A stretch of 64,000 nt of DNA from Pseudomonadota bacterium (GTDB taxonomy: Bacteria > Pseudomonadota > Gammaproteobacteria > Burkholderiales > Burkholderiaceae_B), in NCBI GenBank assembly GCA_023439305.1, contig JAEXOO010000031.1, positions 112,530 to 176,529 of the forward strand, read 5' to 3'. Position numbers and translations under genes: made by a program. Shown one piece after another: positions 26,515 through 35,532 of the stretch. A model generated the notes under the pieces. That model was not told the origin of the DNA, did no database searches, and saw nothing but the letters and a program-made list of their open reading frames with translations. Position 1 is the stretch's first letter. Every line of letters begins with the position of its first letter.

Positions 26515-27273
26515 TCAGCGACAAATAAGTCGCTCGACCGGATCATGTCCCGTAAATAAGCAATAAGGTCGTAGCGCACGGACCCGTTTTCGCGCCTGGA
26601 TGACCTCCATCAAATCGACCAGAATGCCGGTGGGAATTGCCTCGGTGTAGTTTCGGTTCATTGGGATGGCATCACCGGTCAGTACGCAGGTGCCCTCGAC
26701 GGTCTGTACGACAATGACTTGCGACCCCGGGGTATGCCCCCCCACTTTCAACAGTTGAACGCCAGGGCAAAGATCGGCATCCCCGTCCAGCGGCACGATC
26801 TGATTATTGGCAATCAGGTTCTCCAGCATGGTCCGATGACTGAAAAAACGCGCGGTAGCCTGGTTCTCCCACGCATCGCCGGTAAAGAAATCAAGCTCGG
26901 ATCGCTGTGCATAAAAGCGCGCATTGGGAAAAAGGTCGGCCGACGAAGCGTGATCCCAATGCAGGTGCGTCAATACGATATGTTCGATGCTGAAAGGATC
27001 GATGGACAGCGCACGCAAACACTGATCTACCGGCTCTATTTCGGTAATACCGCGCGCTTGCGCTTCCCCGACCGGAGGGCCCGTATCAACCAGAATGACA
27101 GTATCTGCATTGCGCAGCAGCCATACCCGGTACGCAATTTCCAGCGGCTCGGCCCCGCCCTCCAGATAGTTGAACCAGGAAGACCGGGCCCAGCGGCGCC
27201 CGAGTGTCACTGGGGTTACCGTCCAGCCCGCCTCGTGAATCACCGCACAGGCGGGCATAAGAGTGGTTTGCAT
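26515..27273 (-). CDS. Metallo-beta-lactamase-fold hydrolase, lactonase-like
   Basis: A 252-residue MBL-fold protein with HLHWDH at 103-108, a downstream GGHTPGS histidine, a TGDA aspartate and the terminal FTGHDP histidine, together giving the dinuclear zinc site. The overall pattern (VDTGPP, THLHWDHA) resembles AHL-lactonase AttM/AiiA relatives and other small lactonases. In a catabolic operon it probably opens a lactone or hydrolyses a thioester-like intermediate rather than quenching a signal. It lies 23 bases after the CMD gene. Confidence 0.83.
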   Translation of the reverse strand: MQTTLMPACAVIHEAGWTVTPVTLGRRWARSSWFNYLEGGAEPLEIAYRVWLLRNADTVILVDTGPPVGEAQARGITEIEPVDQCLRALSIDPFSIEHIVLTHLHWDHASSADLFPNARFYAQRSELDFFTGDAWENQATARFFSHRTMLENLIANNQIVPLDGDADLCPGVQLLKVGGHTPGSQVIVVQTVEGTCVLTGDAIPMNRNYTEAIPTGILVDLMEVIQARKRVRALRPYCLFTGHDPVERLICR

Positions 27274-27296
27274 GACAAGACTCTCCGGTCAGTGAA

Positions 27297-27668
27297 TCAG
27301 CCTTGCCGGGCTGACTCCTCCATCAAAATAGGAATAGCCAGATTGCATGCATGGATTCCCATGACGGTGGTCAACTGTATGACCTCCAGGATTTCCTCCC
27401 GGCTTGCCCCGTGTTTGAGCGCATTTTGCATATGCCGCCGCACGCCTGGCGCATAAAGGTGTGTCGTCGCGGCATTGATGGCAATCATGATCAGCTCTTT
27501 GTATTTCTGGGGCAGCGGCCCATTTTTGTGGGGCACACTGCGAAAGGCCAAATAAGCCTCCATGAACTGCGGGTCCAGTTCGCGCAATTGGTCCCACAAC
27601 GGATTCCAATCCCCCTTGGCGATATGCTCCTCACACAGAGGGGTAGGAATGTTTCGACTGTCCGACAT
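27297..27668 (-). CDS. Carboxymuconolactone decarboxylase-family protein
   Basis: A 123-residue all-helical protein with the CMD pattern: YKELIMIAINAATTHLYAPGVRRHMQNALKHGASREEILEVIQL. The redox CxxC of AhpD-type members is absent, so a peroxidase role is unlikely and a decarboxylase, isomerase or hydrolase-like role fits better. It lies between the GMC oxidoreductase and the MBL gene, with 15- and 23-base gaps. Confidence 0.85.
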   Translation of the reverse strand: MSDSRNIPTPLCEEHIAKGDWNPLWDQLRELDPQFMEAYLAFRSVPHKNGPLPQKYKELIMIAINAATTHLYAPGVRRHMQNALKHGASREEILEVIQLTTVMGIHACNLAIPILMEESARQG

Positions 27669-27683
27669 GACGTCTCCTTGATC

Positions 27684-29315
27684 TTAATGTTTGCCTGCGT
27701 CGTTCAAAATGAACTCCGCCGCTCGCTCGCCAATCATCATGGCCGGCGCATTGGTATTGGAAGATGCGATGGTCGGCATGATGGAGATATCAGCCACGCG
27801 CAGGCCCTGAACGCCGTGCACGCAGAGCCGCTCGTTCACGACGGACTCACCGGCTCGGCCCATACGACAAGTGCCCACGGTATGCCATGCCGTCTGCCCA
27901 GACTGACGCGCATAGTCCAGCAAGTCAGCATCGGATACAGCACTGGCCCCTGGCCGCTCTTCCTGGACAATGACCTCATGCAAGGCCGCCTGATCGGCGA
28001 TTTCTCGAATTAATCGCAGCATGGCAACGACGGTCTGGCGATCCTCGGGGTCTTGCAGATAGCTGGGGTTGATGGCCGGCGCCACCCGATAGTCGGGAGA
28101 GGTCGCATGAATACTGCCGCGCGACTTCGGGTACAGCATGAATCCGCCAATCGAGAAACCCGAGAACTTGTCGATTCCGCCTATGCCGTCACGTGAATAC
28201 CTGTCCTTGCCGCTGATGTGATAAATGCGGATCATGACATCTGGATGCGCTAGCTCTGGGCTCGTGCGCGTAATCGCATGGGCCGTCGATGAGGTGCCGG
28301 CCAGCAATCCCTTACGCCCTACCGCATACTGCAAAGCAGCCTTAACTTTATGAAAAGGGCTGTTCATGATGTCGTTGATGGTTTCCGCGATGGACGAGCG
28401 ATAGGTGCAGCGGACCTGCAGATGGTCGCTCATATGCTCGCCGACGTCGGGCAAGTTGCTGACCACCGGCACACCCAGCGCGCCAAGCCGGCTTGCGTCG
28501 CCAATACCGGACAGCTCCAGCAACTGAGGCGATTGAACCGCGCCTGCGCAAAGGACCGTTTCACCCAGCGCCGATGCCCCATGCGTGGCGCCATTCCATT
28601 CGTACTCAACACCCGTGCAACGCGTCCCTTCAAAGCGCAGCCGACGCACAAATGCATGGGTTCGCACGACCAGGTTGGGCCGTCCGCGAGCCGGGCGCAG
28701 ATAAGCTACCGCCGCGCTGCAGCGGCGGCCCTGATGCGCACTCTGTTCCAGATAGCGTACGCCTTCATAACTACCGGCGTTATAGTCTTCGGTCGGCGCA
28801 ATCCCCGCCTGTAGACAAGCGGCGATGTAGGCGTCGGATATCCTGTCTGGATCACGTATGGCGCGGTCCGTGATCTGGATCGGGCCCGACTTTCCACGCC
28901 CGGGATGGCTGGAATACGGATTGGTTTCGATCTTTCCAAAGTAAGGCAGCAAAGTCTGGAAATCCCAGCCCTTGATGCCAAAGCGCTGCTCCCAACTATT
29001 GTATTCATGCGGGTCTCCCCACACGTAAGCCATCCCGTTGACCGAACTGGACCCGCCCAGCACCTTGCCGCGTGGCCAGTAAATCTGTTGCCCGGCCATA
29101 TCGGCCTGCGGCTCCGTCCTGAAAGGCCACACCACGTTTTCATTGGTCAGAAGCCGGCCCACTCCCAAGGGAATATGAATCCACATGTTGCGGTCGCGGT
29201 CGCCCCCCTCCAGCAGCAGTACACGATACTTGCCGCAAGCGCTGAGGCGATTGGCCACTACGCAGCCCGCCGACCCGGCCCCGACCACGATATAGTCGAA
29301 TTTTTCTACTGTCAT
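27684..29315 (-). CDS. GMC-family FAD oxidoreductase (choline/alcohol dehydrogenase-like)
   Basis: A 543-residue flavoenzyme. The dinucleotide motif VVGAGSAGCVVANRL spans about 10-24 and E36 in LLLEGG binds the FAD ribose. GMC signature 1 is visible in GKVLGGSSSVNGMAYVWG and the active-site His and Asn lie in AWHTVGTCRMG and SSNTNAPAMMIGERAA. Family members oxidise alcohols to aldehydes. It starts two bases after the ThDP enzyme gene. Together with the aldehyde dehydrogenase on the other arm of the regulon it suggests an alcohol-aldehyde-acid route. Confidence 0.92.
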   Translation of the reverse strand: MTVEKFDYIVVGAGSAGCVVANRLSACGKYRVLLLEGGDRDRNMWIHIPLGVGRLLTNENVVWPFRTEPQADMAGQQIYWPRGKVLGGSSSVNGMAYVWGDPHEYNSWEQRFGIKGWDFQTLLPYFGKIETNPYSSHPGRGKSGPIQITDRAIRDPDRISDAYIAACLQAGIAPTEDYNAGSYEGVRYLEQSAHQGRRCSAAVAYLRPARGRPNLVVRTHAFVRRLRFEGTRCTGVEYEWNGATHGASALGETVLCAGAVQSPQLLELSGIGDASRLGALGVPVVSNLPDVGEHMSDHLQVRCTYRSSIAETINDIMNSPFHKVKAALQYAVGRKGLLAGTSSTAHAITRTSPELAHPDVMIRIYHISGKDRYSRDGIGGIDKFSGFSIGGFMLYPKSRGSIHATSPDYRVAPAINPSYLQDPEDRQTVVAMLRLIREIADQAALHEVIVQEERPGASAVSDADLLDYARQSGQTAWHTVGTCRMGRAGESVVNERLCVHGVQGLRVADISIMPTIASSNTNAPAMMIGERAAEFILNDAGKH

Positions 29316-29317
29316 AG

Positions 29318-31006
29318 TTACTTCGCGCGGTTCTTGAAAGAATCCCTACGAAAACTGTAGAGCGCGTTGGGGTCCACCCGGATATCGACCACAGCCGGTT
29401 GGCCGCAGCGAATGGCAGCCTCGATCGTCTGTCCAAGGTCAGCGGCACGATCCACGCGAAAACCACGTGCTCCCCACAGTTCGGCCAGTTGATCGTAAGG
29501 AGGGTTGACGACGTCGGCGCCGATGTATCGCTGGTCGAAGAAATCACGCTGATAGGCTTTCTCGGCCCCCCAGCTGCCGTTATTCAGCACCAGACAAACG
29601 GTATTGATTCCATTGGCGACAGCGGTGCCGATCTCGCTGCAGGCCATGCCAAAGCCACCGTCGCCCATCAGGCTGATCACAGTGCGGTTGGGGCGAGCAA
29701 GCTTGGCGCCCAGGCCGCAGGCATACGAAAAACCGACGAGGCCGAAATCCAAAGGGGTAAAGAGCGCAGGCGTCTGCGCATAGCGCATCTGGTCAGTGGC
29801 CTGCAAGCACAGCGTGCCGGCGTCCATTGTGTAGATCGCGTCATCGGGCGCCACGTCCCGCAAAATTTTGAACAGGTGCGCAGGTTGCAATGGATCGGCA
29901 GCCGAGCCGGCCGCCTCGTTGCGCTGCTCCAGCAAGACGCGGCGGCGTTCAATGAATTGATCTGCCCACTGTTTACTCTCGGACACGGCCGGAAAATCCT
30001 GCAATGCATCGACCAGATCACTGGCAACCGTATCGGCGTCTCCAAGTATGCCCACATCCACCACGAAGAAGCGCCCGAGCGCCGTGGGCTCGACTTCCAC
30101 CTGGATCAGTTTGGCATTCGGATTCAGGCTGTCGCGCTGGTAAAACGTCGTGTTGAACCCCAGGCGCGTACCCAGAGCCAGAATGACATCGGCTTGTTTG
30201 GCCAGGTCCGAAGCAACCGGATTGCCACGCGGGCCGACTTGCCCGGCATAAAGGGGATGCTCACAAGAAATGGCGTCACCGTGACCGGGTGACATGGCAA
30301 TGGGCGCATTCAAACGCTCCGCCAGTGCCAACACAGCGCGCTGACTACGGCTGTTCTTGACCCCTCCCCCCGCGATGATGAGAGGCCGATGAGCGCGCGC
30401 CAATAACTGGGCCGCCTTTTCCACCACGGATCTGGGAGCCGTCATCGCTCCGAAAACCTGTGCCCGCTCGAACTCCCCATAAGCCGACTCGTCAAGCGCA
30501 TCAGCCAGCAGGTCGCGCGGCAGATTAAGCATGACGGGACCACGCCGCGGCGACAGGGCTGTACGGAATGCCTCGCCCACCATCTCCGGGATGCGCGCCG
30601 TCTGCGTCAAGGTATACGTCTTCTTGGTGATGGGCTTGAACAGTGACTGCTGATCCACTTCCTGGAACGCATCCCGGTAGATATGGGCGGAAGACAGCGA
30701 TCCACCCAGCGCGACGACAGGCGAATACGCAGCATGCGCCTGCGCCAATCCAGTAACCAGGTTGGTGGCACCCGGTCCATTCTGCCCAGCCAGGAAAACG
30801 CCGGCCTGGCCCGATGCGCGCGCAAAACCGTCAGCCATGTGTACGCCGGTCCGTTCGTCCCGCACACCGATGAATCGAATGTTCTGCGCGTCGTACAAAG
30901 CATCGAATATCTCCATGCCTGCCGACCCGATCAACCCAAACACGTGGTCTGTACCCTGGGCACCGAGTGCTGCAACGACGGCTTGGCCGCCCGTCATATT
31001 CTTCAT
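29318..31006 (-). CDS. Thiamine-diphosphate-dependent enzyme, acetolactate synthase / Xsc-like
   Basis: A 562-residue ThDP enzyme with three domains (Pyr, central, PP). The cofactor-activating glutamate is E51 in VRDERTG and the metal-binding GDGG motif is followed about 27 residues later by LNNGSWG. The Pyr domain has FGLIGSAGM, GQNGPGATN and FQEVDQ, which resemble sulfoacetaldehyde acetyltransferase (Xsc) more than biosynthetic acetolactate synthase, though the match is partial. No small regulatory subunit is nearby. ATG 31006 is preferred over upstream in-frame starts because GGAGA lies six bases ahead. The substrate may be a 2-oxoacid, acyloin or aldehyde. Confidence 0.85.
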   Translation of the reverse strand: MKNMTGGQAVVAALGAQGTDHVFGLIGSAGMEIFDALYDAQNIRFIGVRDERTGVHMADGFARASGQAGVFLAGQNGPGATNLVTGLAQAHAAYSPVVALGGSLSSAHIYRDAFQEVDQQSLFKPITKKTYTLTQTARIPEMVGEAFRTALSPRRGPVMLNLPRDLLADALDESAYGEFERAQVFGAMTAPRSVVEKAAQLLARAHRPLIIAGGGVKNSRSQRAVLALAERLNAPIAMSPGHGDAISCEHPLYAGQVGPRGNPVASDLAKQADVILALGTRLGFNTTFYQRDSLNPNAKLIQVEVEPTALGRFFVVDVGILGDADTVASDLVDALQDFPAVSESKQWADQFIERRRVLLEQRNEAAGSAADPLQPAHLFKILRDVAPDDAIYTMDAGTLCLQATDQMRYAQTPALFTPLDFGLVGFSYACGLGAKLARPNRTVISLMGDGGFGMACSEIGTAVANGINTVCLVLNNGSWGAEKAYQRDFFDQRYIGADVVNPPYDQLAELWGARGFRVDRAADLGQTIEAAIRCGQPAVVDIRVDPNALYSFRRDSFKNRAK

Positions 31007-31035
31007 GTGGTTCTCCATTAATCCAATATTTCCCA

Positions 31036-32010
31036 CTACGGGTTGTTCTTCAGAATTTTGTTGAACTTGCCCATCTCGCGCTCGATGTACGCATCAAAGG
31101 CCTCAAGCTGCCGGTCGTCCGGCACCAGCCCCTGCCGTGCCAGTTGCTCCTGCACGGCAGGGTCCCGGCTCACCTGGGCGATCGAGGCCGCAAGAGCTTG
31201 CTTTATCTCCGGCGAGGTCTTGGAGTTCATCAGCACGCCATACCAGATGCTGTAGTCAAAGTTGTCCAGGCCGCCTTCAGTGACTGTTGGCGTATCAGGC
31301 AACAGAACGGAGCGCTGCGGACTGGTCACTGCTAATGCCCTCAATTGACCCGACTGCATGAATGGCAATGCAAGCGCAATAGGGGGAAAGGAGACGTCGA
31401 TCCGCCCGGCCGCTACTTCGGTCACCCCTTCCTGCACCCCCTTATAGGGAATGTGCTCCAGATGGATATTTGCCTCTTGGTTGAAGTAGCGCCCCACCAG
31501 ATCGGTGGCCGAGTACATGCCGGCCGAACCATAGGTGAGGTTCGCGTCAGGTCGCCGGGCAGCATCAATAAGATCCTGCAACCGGGTATAGGGGCTTTCC
31601 TTGTTGACCACGACTAATGTCGGTGACACCGCAATGGTTGAGATGCCAGAAAAATCCTTCAGGGCGTCATAGGGCATTTTGTCGTTCATAGCGGGAATCG
31701 CCACATACGACGAAGACACAAACAACATGGTGTTTTTAATGACGGGCTCAGACAACACTCGCTGGGCTCCCACCATTCCTCCAGCCCCCGGCTTGTTCTC
31801 GACAATGACCGGCTGCCCAAGCAACACACCCATTTTTTCGGCATAAATCCGGGCAATGATGTCGATGAGCGCCCCTGGACTGAACGGCACGATGATCTTC
31901 AACGGGGTATCGAACTTGACCGGAGCGGCCTCGGCTACGGCCGAGGCGGGCCCAGCGGCGAAAAGTACGGCGAAGATGCCGGCACTCAGCCGGTGTCTAA
32001 ACGCAAACAT
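31036..32010 (-). CDS. Bug-family (TctC-like) periplasmic receptor
   Basis: A 324-residue secreted receptor with a signal peptide ending in the AVAEA region (about residue 28). The Bug pattern is present: IIVPFSPGALIDIIAR, ENKPGAGGMVGAQ, and TPTVTEGGL near residue 250. There are no tctA/tctB genes in this operon; the operon instead carries a separate TRAP system. It is the promoter-proximal gene of the minus arm, with AAAGGAG ahead of ATG 32010 and an AATGTCGACATT palindrome 36 bases further upstream. It may deliver ligand to a TctAB pair elsewhere or act as a sensor. Confidence 0.9.
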   Translation of the reverse strand: MFAFRHRLSAGIFAVLFAAGPASAVAEAAPVKFDTPLKIIVPFSPGALIDIIARIYAEKMGVLLGQPVIVENKPGAGGMVGAQRVLSEPVIKNTMLFVSSSYVAIPAMNDKMPYDALKDFSGISTIAVSPTLVVVNKESPYTRLQDLIDAARRPDANLTYGSAGMYSATDLVGRYFNQEANIHLEHIPYKGVQEGVTEVAAGRIDVSFPPIALALPFMQSGQLRALAVTSPQRSVLLPDTPTVTEGGLDNFDYSIWYGVLMNSKTSPEIKQALAASIAQVSRDPAVQEQLARQGLVPDDRQLEAFDAYIEREMGKFNKILKNNP

Positions 32011-32045
32011 GTCGGTCTCCTTTAGTTATTTTTGTCTTCATTCAA

Positions 32046-32057
32046 AATGTCGACATT
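32046..32057. promoter_or_regulatory. AATGTCGACATT palindrome, candidate GntR operator (site 1)
   Basis: A perfect 12-bp palindrome (14 bp with flanking A and T) located 36 bases before the start codon of the minus-arm Bug gene. TATAAA lies directly beside it on the minus strand and could be a -10 element, so bound protein would block the promoter. Confidence 0.75.
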
Positions 32058-32101
32058 TATACTCTAAGATATAATTCATCGAGTTTCAAGCGAAATCAAA
32101 G

Positions 32102-32773
32102 TCAGCTCTGCCCGATACGGGACAATTCCTCTAGGACAGCATCGCGGTTCTGTACCGCCAGACGGTAGTGACAAGATGCGGCACGTTCAGGCTCATGCTG
32201 GATAATGGCCTGGATCGTTTCTTCCCAGCTAAGGAGTGAGCGCTCACGCCGCTCCAAGGTAGCCAAGCTGATCCGAACATAACGACCGATTTGCTTGCTG
32301 ATGTCGCGCGCATAATTGGCAAGAATGGTATTGTCAGCCAGCTCGCCGATGTACTCGAGCAAGTCCCGGCTGTATTGCATGTATTTTGTGGCGTCCTCAA
32401 TACTGCCTGCCAGAAGCTGCAGGCGATCTTGCAAAATCTTGGCGGCTTCAGGAGAACATCGCTCTGCTGCCAGCCGTGATGCAGTGGACACCATAGCGGC
32501 CCGCATAGCGTATAAGTCAAGAACCTCTTTGGCCGATAGCTGGATAACACAGGCACCGCGCTGGGGCCGGATCGTAACCAGACCTCGCATCTCCAGTAAA
32601 CGCAAGGCCTCCCGCACCGTGGCGCGACTGACTCCGTAGGTCGTCGCCAACTCGGTTTCTCGTAAGCGCTCTCCGGGAGCCGACCGACCTTCGACGATTT
32701 GTTCGACGAGTAGATCCGCAATTTGCAAGGGGAGTGTTCTTAAAAGATTGCGATTCTGCTGTGATTGGGACAT
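32102..32773 (-). CDS. GntR-family regulator, FCD subfamily
   Basis: A 223-residue regulator. The winged helix spans about 12-75 (DLLVEQIVEGRSAPGERL, then TELATTYGVSRATVREALRLLEMRGLV) and an FCD effector domain follows. It sits between the two divergent arms of a catabolic regulon. Identical 12-bp palindromes lie 27 bases before its own start codon and before each arm, which strongly suggests it represses itself and both operons. Its ligand is probably the imported substrate or an early intermediate. Confidence 0.9.
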   Translation of the reverse strand: MSQSQQNRNLLRTLPLQIADLLVEQIVEGRSAPGERLRETELATTYGVSRATVREALRLLEMRGLVTIRPQRGACVIQLSAKEVLDLYAMRAAMVSTASRLAAERCSPEAAKILQDRLQLLAGSIEDATKYMQYSRDLLEYIGELADNTILANYARDISKQIGRYVRISLATLERRERSLLSWEETIQAIIQHEPERAASCHYRLAVQNRDAVLEELSRIGQS

Positions 32774-32799
32774 ATGGCCTGATTACTAAAAACGTGACA

Positions 32800-32811
32800 A
32801 ATGTCGACATT
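32800..32811. promoter_or_regulatory. AATGTCGACATT palindrome, candidate GntR operator (site 2, autoregulatory)
   Basis: A perfect copy of the 12-bp palindrome, 27 bases upstream of the GntR start codon at 32773. Position fits a repressor blocking its own promoter. Confidence 0.75.
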
Positions 32812-32910
32812 ATAGCTAGCTCCAGTTGTCGGAGCGGGGGATATCACTGCGTTTCCGTATTTTCCCTGAGTTCCTGAGGATAGAATTTAAATTTCAATTT
32901 TACTTGCTAG

Positions 32911-32922
32911 AATGTCGACATT
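32911..32922. promoter_or_regulatory. AATGTCGACATT palindrome, candidate GntR operator (site 3)
   Basis: The third perfect copy lies 45 bases before the start codon of the plus-arm Bug gene (32968). The AT-rich sequence just upstream could supply promoter elements. Confidence 0.75.
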
Positions 32923-32967
32923 ACAAATGCCAGTTAAATTGAAACTGACAACAAAGGAGGAGTCAAG

Positions 32968-33942
32968 ATGCAAATCAGGTTCCAAAAAGCATTCGCGGCT
33001 GCATGTCTAGCCACCGGCTTATTAGCAGGAGCCAACGCTTCGGCCGTTTCATGGCCTGAACGGCCGATCACGCTGGTTGTACCCTTTGCCCCAGGAGGTA
33101 GTACGGATACCACTGCTCGGTTGCTGGCCGCCGGACTAACAGAGGTATTGGGTAAACCCGTCGTAGTGGATAACCGCGGCGGCGCTGGCGGCAACATCGG
33201 CGCCAGTCTGGTCGCTCAGGCAAAAGCGGATGGTTACACCTATTTGTTTGCCACCAACGCCCACGCGGCAGCCACCAAACTCTACCGCCGTCTTTCCTAT
33301 GACTTGAAACGTGACTTTGTACCCGTCGCCCAAGTAGTGTCTTTCCCGAGCGTCGTCGTTGTTCAAACCGACTTCCCTGCGCGCTCCCTGCAAGAATTTG
33401 TCGACTATGTCGCCCAGAAAAAAGGCCCGGTCAATTACGGGTCTGCGGGCAATGGCTCCTCGCATCACCTGACCACCAGCCTTATGAATCGCATGATCAA
33501 AGGGGAAATGGTCCACATTCCATTCAAGGGCGGCGGGCCAGCCGCTGTGGCACTGCTTGGTGGCCAAGTCCAAATGAATATTGCACCACTGATCGAGGCC
33601 ATGCCCTACATCAGCTCCGGGCAATTGCGCCCGCTGGGAGTGACCACCGCCGAGCCAGCTCCTCTGTACCCGGACGTTCCACCTATCGCCAGCGTCCTGC
33701 CAGGATACGAAGTTCAAATGTGGAGCGGCGTACTGGCGCCCACGGGCACCTCGCCTGAGATCATCGAGCAGATGAATGCGGCAATACGCCAGGTTCTGCA
33801 CGAGCCTCAGGTCGCCCAGAAACTGGAAGGCATGGGTTACCGCATTTTCGATGAGCCAGTCGGCACGCTAAAGGCTATTTACGACACGGAAATCGAGCGC
33901 TGGAGTCAGCTGGTGGAACTATCCGGCGCGGAAATAAATTGA
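32968..33942 (+). CDS. Bug-family (TctC-like) periplasmic receptor
   Basis: A 324-residue secreted receptor with a signal peptide ending around NASA (residue 26). Bug motifs: VVPFAPGGSTDTTAR, VDNRGGAGGNIGA and a late AAIRQVLHEPQV helix. It starts the plus arm of the GntR regulon behind AAAGGAGGAG, the best ribosome site in the region, which suggests high expression. No TctA/TctB genes accompany it. It is a distinct paralogue of the receptor at 31036, so this regulon controls two Bug receptors. Confidence 0.9.
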   Translation: MQIRFQKAFAAACLATGLLAGANASAVSWPERPITLVVPFAPGGSTDTTARLLAAGLTEVLGKPVVVDNRGGAGGNIGASLVAQAKADGYTYLFATNAHAAATKLYRRLSYDLKRDFVPVAQVVSFPSVVVVQTDFPARSLQEFVDYVAQKKGPVNYGSAGNGSSHHLTTSLMNRMIKGEMVHIPFKGGGPAAVALLGGQVQMNIAPLIEAMPYISSGQLRPLGVTTAEPAPLYPDVPPIASVLPGYEVQMWSGVLAPTGTSPEIIEQMNAAIRQVLHEPQVAQKLEGMGYRIFDEPVGTLKAIYDTEIERWSQLVELSGAEIN

Positions 33943-33985
33943 TCAGCGCGGTGGCGACACTGCATAACTCACAATCAGGAGTGAA

Positions 33986-35503
33986 ATGATGGTCGAATTG
34001 TCACCTGCTCGGAGCACCGGGCCGACAATATCCTATGCGCAGGACAGCGATACCCTGCCGCGTTATGGGCACTTCATCCATGGTCGCTGGGAAAGCCCTG
34101 ACGAAACGCATTGCTACCCCGTCATCGACCCGTCCACCGGACGTCCAATGGCGGAGTTCTCGCGGGGTACGGCAATGGATGTCGACCGCGCCGTGGCCAG
34201 TGCCGAAAAGGGATTCCGTGCCTGGTCAGCGCTCCAACCCAAGGAGCGCTCACGAATCCTCTACGACACCGCGGCACTGGTGCGTGCCAACCGAGAATGG
34301 CTTGCTCACCTGGAAACCCTCGATACCGGAAAGCCATTGAAAGTGTCGCTGGCGGACGTCGACACCTGCGCACGCTACTTCGAGTACTTTGCCGGCTCGG
34401 CCGATAAAATTTTCGGCGAGGTCATTCCCGCCTCTAATGACCAACTGGTGTACACGCTGCGCGAGCCCTATGGCGTGACCGGCCACATCATTCCCTGGAA
34501 CGGCCCCATCACGCAAGCAGGCCGGGGCATCGCTCCGGCTCTGGCGGCAGGCAACTCCGCTGTGGTCAAGCCCGACGAAAACACCTGCGCCACAACCCTA
34601 GAGCTGGCCGCCCTATGCATGCAGGCAGGCATGCCACCAGGAGTACTCAATGTTGTGACCGGAGATGGCCGCGAGACCGGTCAAGCACTGGTCGACCATC
34701 CGGGCGTACGCAAGATCGCCTTCACCGGTTCAGTAGCCACTGGCAAGCTCGTCATGAAACGCGCTGCTGATCGCGTCTGTCCATTCACGACAGAACTGGG
34801 CGGCAAGTCTCCGTTCATCGTTTTTGCAGATGCCGACTTAGACAAGGCGGCCCGTCTTGCCATTAAATCCTTCGTCTTCAATTCCGGGCAGATCTGCTCC
34901 GCCGGCACCCGCTTGCTGGTGCATGAATCCGTCGCCGATGCCTTCACCCGCAAAGTCGTCGCGCATCTGGAAAAAGTCAGCATCGGGCCGGGCGAACAGG
35001 ATCATGACATCGGCCCCGTCATTTCCGAAGCTCAAATGGAACGAGTACTTGGCTATATGGAGCTCGGTAGCGCCGAAGGCGCCCGCCTGGAGTACGGCGG
35101 CCACCGCCTGACCGGGGACGGATTGAGCGGCGGCTACTACCTCTGCCCCACTCTGTTCTCGGGCGTGACAAACCAGATGCGCATTGCTCGAGAGGAAATC
35201 TTCGGTCCAGTGGCGTGCATCATTCCGTTTCGCACACGCGAACAGGCCGTGCAGATCGCCAATGACAGCGACTTCGGCCTGGCGGCGGCAATCTGGACGC
35301 AGGATGTGGGGCTAGCCCATGATGTCGCGCGCCAGATCGAAGCGGGACAAATCTATATCAACGACTTCATGCCAATCGGCGTCGAAGCGCCTTTTGGCGG
35401 ATACAAAATGAGCGGTATCGGACGCGAAAAAGGCGTCGAGTCTCTATTGCATTACACCCAGCTGAAAACCATCAGTGTCAATATAAATAGCGCCTCCCAC
35501 TAA
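33986..35503 (+). CDS. NAD(P)-dependent aldehyde dehydrogenase
   Basis: A 505-residue ALDH. Catalytic residues are all visible: N172 in IPWNGP, E270 in TTELGGKSP and nucleophile C304 in NSGQICSAG; FTGS at 246-249 is the cofactor loop. Length and motifs fit the non-acylating ALDH family that makes carboxylic acids. AGGAG lies upstream of ATG 33986. It follows the Bug gene by 43 bases and precedes the second ThDP enzyme by 29, forming one operon. Confidence 0.93.
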   Translation: MMVELSPARSTGPTISYAQDSDTLPRYGHFIHGRWESPDETHCYPVIDPSTGRPMAEFSRGTAMDVDRAVASAEKGFRAWSALQPKERSRILYDTAALVRANREWLAHLETLDTGKPLKVSLADVDTCARYFEYFAGSADKIFGEVIPASNDQLVYTLREPYGVTGHIIPWNGPITQAGRGIAPALAAGNSAVVKPDENTCATTLELAALCMQAGMPPGVLNVVTGDGRETGQALVDHPGVRKIAFTGSVATGKLVMKRAADRVCPFTTELGGKSPFIVFADADLDKAARLAIKSFVFNSGQICSAGTRLLVHESVADAFTRKVVAHLEKVSIGPGEQDHDIGPVISEAQMERVLGYMELGSAEGARLEYGGHRLTGDGLSGGYYLCPTLFSGVTNQMRIAREEIFGPVACIIPFRTREQAVQIANDSDFGLAAAIWTQDVGLAHDVARQIEAGQIYINDFMPIGVEAPFGGYKMSGIGREKGVESLLHYTQLKTISVNINSASH

Positions 35504-35532
35504 GGCCGCGCCACTACGAGGAGAACAACACA

